Assembly (NCBI GenBank): GCA_003135575.1
Contig: PLCG01000050.1
Span: 3,548-8,671 of the forward strand
DNA from: Nitrososphaerota archaeon
GTDB taxonomy: Archaea > Thermoproteota > Nitrososphaeria > Nitrososphaerales > Gagatemarchaeaceae
Direction: 5' to 3'
Length of the DNA stretch: 5,124 nt
Shown here: positions 1 to 3,913 of the stretch, one piece after another
How the letters are laid out: each line of letters opens with the position of its first letter
How positions within the stretch are numbered: the stretch's first letter is position 1
Position numbers and translations under genes: made by a program
The notes under the pieces: model-generated
Told to the model about the DNA's origin: nothing
Databases searched by the model: none
The model's input: the letters and a program-made list of their open reading frames with translations, nothing else

Positions 1-216
1 GAGGACGGAGGAGCCCCAATCATCCCCATCAGTGTGGAAGATGCGCGCGTGAAGCTCTTCGACGTGGTGAAGCACTTCGACATCCCCGCGAAGACCATAG
101 GGAGGGGGACCCACAAGCTCGTGGCGAACGTCGACGTCGCCTGGGGGCGAAGGACCTACATCGAGAAGGGGAAGACCTCGGGCAAGTCCAAGCCTGTCGA
201 GGTCAAGGTCGAGTGA
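1..216 (+). CDS. C-terminal part of an unrecognised protein, truncated at the left edge
   Basis: The reading frame is open from the first base to the TGA at 214-216, so the gene begins outside the window; the GTG at 34 is probably an internal valine. The visible 71 residues alternate hydrophobic and charged positions in strand-like runs, for example LVANVDVAW, RTYIEK and PVEVKVE at the very C-terminus. There are no cysteines, no membrane segment and no catalytic motif. This pattern suggests a beta-sandwich or Ig-like domain ending the protein, which is inference from residue pattern only. I do not recognise the family and assign no function. The stop codon overlaps the GTG start of the OsmC-like gene (GTGA at 213-216), so the two are very likely cotranscribed and translationally coupled. 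Codon use, with mostly G or C in third position, matches the rest of the left part of the window. Confidence 0.7.
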   Translation, partial: EDGGAPIIPISVEDARVKLFDVVKHFDIPAKTIGRGTHKLVANVDVAWGRRTYIEKGKTSGKSKPVEVKVE

Positions 217-668
217 GCGCGGACACCGACACAACAACGTCAAGAGTCAACGTGAAGTGGGTCGAGGAGAACCTCTTCGTCGGGAGCGACGAGGAAGGTC
301 ACTCGGTGGTCATCGATTCAGCGCTCTCGGCGTCTCCCACAAAGAGGAAAGCCAAGGGCATAGGCCCGATGAGGACGCTGCTCGTCGCGCTCGGGGCCTG
401 CTCGGGAATGGACGTCGCCGCCATCCTCCAGAAGAGAAAACAGAAGATTAACTCCCTCGCCGTCGAGGTCTCGGGGAAGCGTCCCAAGTACGGACACCCC
501 AAGCCGTACACCGAGATCCACCTGAGATTCCTAGTGGGCGGTGCGGCGCTCGAGGAGAAGTACGTGAAGGAGGCGGTCACCGACAGCGTCCAGAAGTTCT
601 GCAGCGTCGCGGCGACGCTCAACGAGAAGGCGAAGATAACGTTCTCTTACGAGATGGCCCGCGCCTAG
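213..668 (+). CDS. OsmC/Ohr-family peroxiredoxin-like protein
   Basis: A 151-residue protein of normal OsmC-family size. The N-terminal beta region (residues 11-35, VKWVEENLFVGSDEEGHSV) matches the family's opening strands. The central helix carries the signature around GPMRTLLVALGACSGMDV, with the first conserved cysteine at C63. The second conserved cysteine, C130, lies in the KFCSVAATL segment. In OsmC/Ohr proteins these two cysteines form the peroxidatic/resolving pair that reduces organic hydroperoxides with dithiol donors in the cytoplasm. Both are present here, so thiol peroxidase chemistry is plausible. Many archaeal members are uncharacterised, so the exact substrate (organic peroxide or another) is not known. 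The GTG start at 213 is chosen because it overlaps the upstream stop (GTGA), a typical coupling arrangement, and it gives a full-length N-terminus. The gene ends convergently with the dehydrogenase gene inside a shared CTAG. Confidence 0.9.
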   Translation: MSADTDTTTSRVNVKWVEENLFVGSDEEGHSVVIDSALSASPTKRKAKGIGPMRTLLVALGACSGMDVAAILQKRKQKINSLAVEVSGKRPKYGHPKPYTEIHLRFLVGGAALEEKYVKEAVTDSVQKFCSVAATLNEKAKITFSYEMARA

Positions 669-1696
669 GGCGTCAGGACTATCTTCCCAAACTGCTCGCT
701 CTTCTCCATCCGCTCCTGCGCCTCCCTCGCCCTGCTCAGCGGCATCGCGATGTCAACCACGGGCCTCAGCCTCCTCTGCTTGAAGAGCTCGAGGACCTTG
801 AGCAGCTCGCCGCTCCCTCCCATGTAGCTCCCGAGGATCGTGATCTCCTTACTGAAGACGTACCTGATGTCCGTAGTCGCGTCGTAGCCGGTCGTCGCGC
901 CGCACGTGACGATCCTTCCCCCCTTCGCGACCGACCTTATGCTCTCCTCCCACGTCGCCTTCCCCGGGTGCTCGATGACGACGTCCACGCCCCTCCCCTC
1001 GCTGTATTTCCTCGCCTCCTCGGAGATCTTCTTCGTGGCGTGGTTCACCGTGTAATCGGCACCGAGCTCCACCGCCTTGCGCAGCTTCGCCTCGTTCCCC
1101 GCGGTCGCGATGACGTTCGCGTTGTGCGCCTTTGCGATCTGGATGGCGGCGATGCCCACGCCCGACCCGGCTCCCAGCACGAGCACCGTCTCGCCAGGCT
1201 GGACCCTCGCCTTGGTCACCAGCATGTGGTAGGCCGTCAGGAACGAGAGCGGCACCGACGCGGCCTGGACAAAGTCCATCCTCTCGGGCTTCGGGATGAG
1301 GTTCTTTGTGGGCGCGACGACCAGCTCCGCGTAGCCCCCGTCGACCTCGTTCCCGATGATGGAGTAGCGGCGGCACTGGTTGTCCATCCCGCTGAGGCAC
1401 TTCTCGCACCTCCCGCACCCCATCCCCGGGCTGACGATGACCTCCATCCCCTTGCGCAGCTCCGTCTCGTGGGCGGGGACCTCCTCGACCACGCCCGCGA
1501 TGTCGCACCCGGGGATGTGGGGGAGGGCGGGCTTGGAGTAGGGAGGCCCTATCCGCCCCCAGATGTCGAGGTGATTCAGGGCGCAGGCCTTCACCCTCAC
1601 GAGCGCCTGGTCGGGCCTGCTTGCGACGGGGTCGGGCGCGTCCTCGTACTGGAGGACCTCGGGCCCGCCGTGCTGGTGGAACCTTACTGCCTTCAC
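665..1696 (-). CDS. Zinc-binding medium-chain alcohol dehydrogenase / quinone oxidoreductase-like protein
   Basis: A 343-residue protein of the medium-chain dehydrogenase/reductase (MDR) superfamily, normal in length. The N-terminal GroES-like domain (about 1-150) contains CALNHLDIWGR (38-48) and PHIPGCDIAG (59-68). A structural zinc lobe carries four cysteines, C94, C97, C100 and C108 (GCGRCEKC...C). The Rossmann domain has the nucleotide-binding loop GAGSGVG (175-181) after VLVL, and the C-terminal segment ends FGKIVLTP, as is usual in MDRs. It should oxidise or reduce an alcohol, aldehyde or enone with NAD(P)(H) in the cytoplasm; the substrate cannot be read from sequence. The usual catalytic-zinc ligand positions are unusual: GCD replaces the classical GHE, and the fourth-ligand cysteine is not visible near ASVPLSFLTAY, so the catalytic zinc may be absent or differently liganded. 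The GTG start matches the family N-terminus (MKAV). The gene lies 49 bases downstream of the rhomboid gene on the same strand, with its own TATA-like box. Confidence 0.92.
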   Translation of the reverse strand: MKAVRFHQHGGPEVLQYEDAPDPVASRPDQALVRVKACALNHLDIWGRIGPPYSKPALPHIPGCDIAGVVEEVPAHETELRKGMEVIVSPGMGCGRCEKCLSGMDNQCRRYSIIGNEVDGGYAELVVAPTKNLIPKPERMDFVQAASVPLSFLTAYHMLVTKARVQPGETVLVLGAGSGVGIAAIQIAKAHNANVIATAGNEAKLRKAVELGADYTVNHATKKISEEARKYSEGRGVDVVIEHPGKATWEESIRSVAKGGRIVTCGATTGYDATTDIRYVFSKEITILGSYMGGSGELLKVLELFKQRRLRPVVDIAMPLSRAREAQERMEKSEQFGKIVLTP

Positions 1697-1700
1697 GCTT

Positions 1701-1727
1701 CTCCCCGGCCCGCCGCTCCCTTATACG
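1701..1727 (-). promoter_or_regulatory. Putative archaeal TATA box and weak Shine-Dalgarno for the dehydrogenase gene
   Basis: Read on the minus strand, CGTATAAG (TATAA core at 1725-1721) is centred about 27 bases before the GTG start at 1696, in otherwise GC-rich DNA. That distance places transcription initiation at or within a few bases of the start codon, which would make the transcript leaderless or nearly so. A purine run, GGGGAG (1706-1701), lies 4 bases before the GTG and could act as a weak ribosome-binding site if transcription starts upstream or reads through from the rhomboid gene. Both readings are inference from spacing. Confidence 0.45.
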
Positions 1728-1745
1728 AGCTTTCTCCCCCCGTGC

Positions 1746-2342
1746 TCATTCCGCTCCCTGCATGCGCGTGAAGAGCAGGCCTAGCGCGAACCCGCCGACT
1801 ATCCCGAAGAGGTGCGCGTAGATGTTTACGCCGGGCCCCGAGCTGGCGAGGAAGATGAAACCTGCGTAGACGAGCGCGAGCGCCATGCTCACGCCGGACC
1901 TGTTCTTGGCGACGTACGACCCTATGAGGCCGAATATGGCCCCCGAGGCCCCGCCCGTCAGGACGTCCCCCGGGAGGAAGAACAGGGAGACCACGTTCCC
2001 GAGCAGACCTGCCCCCAAGTAGATCGCGAGGTACTGGCCCCTCGTGTACCCGACCTCGTTCAGCCTCCCGAAGTAGTAGAGCGCGTACATGTTGAAGCCG
2101 ATGTGCAGGAGGTCGAAGTGCACGAACATCGCGGTGAAGACCTGCCAGTACGCCCCCGAGAAGACCGCGTCGCCGCTCTGCGCGAGCGTCGCGTACGCGG
2201 GGTCGCCCCCGAGCAGGAGCAGGAGGTAGACTGCGACGTTCGCCGCCATCAGCGAGTACGTGACCAGCAGGGAGCCCCCTTGCCCGTAGCGGAGCGGGGA
2301 AGGTATGAGCAAGTCTGGATTACTTTCACTCCACTCTCCCAA
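1746..2342 (-). CDS. Rhomboid-family intramembrane serine protease
   Basis: An integral membrane protein of up to 198 residues with about six hydrophobic segments, the minimal rhomboid core. The hallmark motifs are present in order: H75-FDLL-H80-IGF-N84 on the second transmembrane region, the catalytic serine S133 within TGGASGAIFG, and the catalytic histidine H177 in YAHLFGIVGG. These form the Ser-His dyad and the HxxxxHxxxN oxyanion/structural motif of active rhomboids, so it is probably a functional protease cutting transmembrane substrates in the cytoplasmic membrane. Its substrate is unknown. The start is uncertain. The longest form begins with TTG at 2342, but its first ten codons have AT-rich third positions unlike the rest of the gene. 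A second in-frame TTG at 2312 gives a 188-residue form beginning MLIPSPLRYG that fits the promoter spacing better. The gene is divergent from the Orc1/Cdc6 gene and lies directly upstream of the dehydrogenase gene. Confidence 0.9.
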   Translation of the reverse strand: MGEWSESNPDLLIPSPLRYGQGGSLLVTYSLMAANVAVYLLLLLGGDPAYATLAQSGDAVFSGAYWQVFTAMFVHFDLLHIGFNMYALYYFGRLNEVGYTRGQYLAIYLGAGLLGNVVSLFFLPGDVLTGGASGAIFGLIGSYVAKNRSGVSMALALVYAGFIFLASSGPGVNIYAHLFGIVGGFALGLLFTRMQGAE

Positions 2343-2348
2343 TCACGG

Positions 2349-2356
2349 TTAAATAC
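2349..2356. promoter_or_regulatory. TATA-like element between divergent rhomboid and Orc1/Cdc6 genes
   Basis: TTAAATAC on the plus strand (GTATTTAA on the minus strand) is the main AT-rich element in a short divergent intergenic region. It is centred about 30 bases upstream of the Orc1/Cdc6 ATG at 2383, the spacing expected for a nearly leaderless archaeal transcript. Used in the other direction it would start transcription near 2326, downstream of the long-form rhomboid TTG at 2342 and upstream of the alternative TTG at 2312. A second AT-rich stretch at 2366-2374 could instead serve the 2342 start. The assignment rests on position only. Confidence 0.45.
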
Positions 2357-2382
2357 GATTGCGCCCAATTTTTTCTTCTGCG

Positions 2383-3540
2383 ATGAGCTTCCACCACTCT
2401 CTTTTCAGGAACGAGAGCGTGCTCGTCCCGGAGTACATCCCCGCGACGACGCCGCACCGTGGGGTCCAGATGAGGGAGCTGGAGGCCTACTTCCAGGGCG
2501 TGGCGGAGCGCCCCCAGAACATCAGCCAGAACGTGCTGCTGCACGGCCCCGTCGGGTCAGGGAAAACTATGATGGCGAAGAAGCTCGGCCTCACGCTGGA
2601 GAAGAAGGCCGCGACCTATGGCAACCGCGTCAAGTTCCTCCACGTCAACTGCAGGATCGACAGGTCGCTCGTGGCCATACTCAACAAGGGGCTCCGGAGC
2701 CTTGGGCACGTCTACCCGTCGAGGGGCCTCAGCTTCGAGGAGCTGCTGCAGGCCATGTTAGAGGAGTTGAGGAGGGACAGGACGCACCTGATGGTCGCGT
2801 TCGACGAGGTCGACTCCCTGGTGGAATCCGACCCGTCCTCGCTCTACACGATAACAAGGATCAGGGAGATATCGCAGGACGCCCAGGTCTTCTCCTCGCT
2901 ACTGATTTCGAAGACGCTCGATTACGTGAAGATGGTGGACCTGAGCACGCTCAGCTCGCTGCAGTGGAACGCGATATCGCTCGACCCGTACTCCGCCGAG
3001 CAGCTCTACGACATACTCCTCTCGAGGTGCCAGCAGGCGTTCCGCGAAGGGAGCGTCGACGACGGCTCCATCCAGATGGCCGCCGAGCTGGCGAGCATCT
3101 ACGGCGACGCGCGGTACGCCATCGAGCTGATCTACAGGGCGGGCAAGCTGGCCGAGATGACCGACTCGGACAAGGTGATGCCCGAGCACGTGAGGCGCGC
3201 GAAGACCTCCCTGCCCCCGCAGTTCAGGAAGGAGGAGCTCGTCTACCTCGACAAGCACCAGCGCGTCATGCTCATGGCCATCTCGGGCATGCTCCAGAAG
3301 AGTGACTCCGCGTTCACGACCATCGGGGAGGTGGAGAAGAACTACAACGCCCTCTGCGAGTCGATGGGCATAGCCCCGAACCACCACACGCAGATCTGGA
3401 ACGACGTCAACGAGCTCGCTAGGAAGGGGATAATCGAGACGCAGCTCTCCGGCAAGGGGTTCAGGGGGAGGACCACGATGATAGGCCTCTCGATGGTCTC
3501 GGCCGAGCAGCTGATCGAAGAGCTGCACAAAGAGGCGTAA
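2383..3540 (+). CDS. Orc1/Cdc6-family AAA+ replication initiator paralogue
   Basis: A 385-residue protein of typical archaeal Orc1/Cdc6 length. Its N-terminus (SLFRNESVLVPEYIPATTPHR) matches the family's opening region before the AAA+ domain. Walker A is GPVGSGKT (55-62), followed by the LHVNCR strand (86-91) seen in this family. Walker B is LMVAFDEVD with D141, E142 and D144. Sensor 2 is GDARYAIEL with R244, followed by the lid helix RAGKLAE. The C-terminal part (about 290-370) reads as a winged-helix DNA-binding domain. The family binds origin repeats and loads the MCM helicase. Two motifs deviate from canonical Orc1: the sensor-1 asparagine of ISN is replaced (ISK, 175-177), and the arginine-finger-like arginine before SSL is absent (STLSSL, 188-193). 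It may therefore be a divergent or regulatory paralogue. The ATG at 2383 is preferred over the in-frame TTG at 2359 because of the TATA spacing and family N-terminus. The winged-helix gene follows within 10 bases. Confidence 0.9.
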   Translation: MSFHHSLFRNESVLVPEYIPATTPHRGVQMRELEAYFQGVAERPQNISQNVLLHGPVGSGKTMMAKKLGLTLEKKAATYGNRVKFLHVNCRIDRSLVAILNKGLRSLGHVYPSRGLSFEELLQAMLEELRRDRTHLMVAFDEVDSLVESDPSSLYTITRIREISQDAQVFSSLLISKTLDYVKMVDLSTLSSLQWNAISLDPYSAEQLYDILLSRCQQAFREGSVDDGSIQMAAELASIYGDARYAIELIYRAGKLAEMTDSDKVMPEHVRRAKTSLPPQFRKEELVYLDKHQRVMLMAISGMLQKSDSAFTTIGEVEKNYNALCESMGIAPNHHTQIWNDVNELARKGIIETQLSGKGFRGRTTMIGLSMVSAEQLIEELHKEA

Positions 3541-3588
3541 GAGGCGACGATGCACGGCAGCGACAGCAAAGGCGCCGCGTCAGCTTAG
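3541..3588 (+). other. Shine-Dalgarno and ATG opening a 12-codon frame, probable true start of the winged-helix gene
   Basis: GAGG at 3541-3544 sits 5 bases before an ATG at 3550, directly after the Orc1/Cdc6 stop, and looks like a real translation start. The frame reads MHGSDSKGAASA and stops at TAG 3586-3588. The winged-helix domain continues in the +1 frame, which has no ATG, GTG or TTG between the stop at 3512-3514 and the GTG at 3632. Removing one base, for example from the AAA run at 3568-3570, would join the start to the domain as MHGSDSKAPRQLRQALLVEE. The options are a one-base sequence error, a genuine frameshift mutation, or programmed +1 frameshifting (the GCT TAG G context at 3583-3589 would allow it). 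Confidence 0.5.
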
Positions 3589-3631
3589 GCAGGCGCTCCT
3601 TGTCGAGGAGCTCTTCTCCTCGCACGGGCGC

Positions 3632-3901
3632 GTGAAGATAATGGGCATAATGATGGAGAGCAATGAGCTCAACATCTCCGAGATCACGCGAAGGTCAGGG
3701 ATATCCCACTCATCAGTGGAGGTCCACCTGGAGCTCCTGGTGGAGCTAGGCCTGCTGACCGAGAAGAGGTTCAACAGGATAAGGATTTTCAGGGTCAACC
3801 ACTCCAACCCGTACACGAACGCGGTGGGCCGCTTCTTCTCCGAGTGGCGGTCCATCTCCTCAGAGTCGGCCGGCCAGGCCGTGGCGAGGGCCTTCAGCTG
3901 A
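3632..3901 (+). CDS. Small winged-helix transcriptional regulator (ArsR-like), 5' end disrupted
   Basis: From the GTG at 3632 this encodes 89 residues with a winged helix-turn-helix of ArsR/MarR-like type. ISEITRRSG (15-23) is helix 2, ISHSSVEVHLELLVELGLL (24-42) is the recognition helix and its continuation, and TEKRFNRIRIFRV (43-55) is the beta wing. The tail NPYTNAVGRFFSEWR resembles the linker and helix after the domain in archaeal regulators. It should bind DNA and regulate transcription; there are no cysteines for metal sensing, and the signal is unknown. The GTG at 3632 falls inside the first helix: the same frame continues upstream with sensible domain sequence (ALLVEELFSSHGR before VKIMG), yet has no start codon. 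The true gene therefore probably begins at the ATG at 3550 in another frame. It follows the Orc1/Cdc6 gene closely, so cotranscription is likely. It ends 12 bases from the stop of the convergent intein-bearing gene. Confidence 0.75.
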   Translation: MKIMGIMMESNELNISEITRRSGISHSSVEVHLELLVELGLLTEKRFNRIRIFRVNHSNPYTNAVGRFFSEWRSISSESAGQAVARAFS

Positions 3902-3913
3902 GAAAACTCTTCA

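Noticed and set aside
968..1771. Long plus-strand open frame opposite the dehydrogenase gene
   Set aside because: Its product is rich in Arg, Leu, His and Asp with no domain pattern, typical of an antisense shadow of a GC-rich gene; the minus strand encodes a clear MDR enzyme.
1812..3305. 497-codon plus-strand open frame spanning the rhomboid and Orc1/Cdc6 genes
   Set aside because: It crosses the divergent promoter, is low-complexity Arg/Glu/Pro-rich, and overlaps two well-supported genes in other frames; it is a GC-driven shadow.
2899..3555. Minus-strand open frame opposite the Orc1/Cdc6 gene
   Set aside because: Composition is Leu/Arg/Val/Asp-rich without recognisable motifs; it is antisense to a gene with intact AAA+ motifs.
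3902..3913. Possible terminator between the convergent winged-helix and intein-bearing genes
   Set aside because: The 12-base gap has no inverted repeat or T-run of convincing length.
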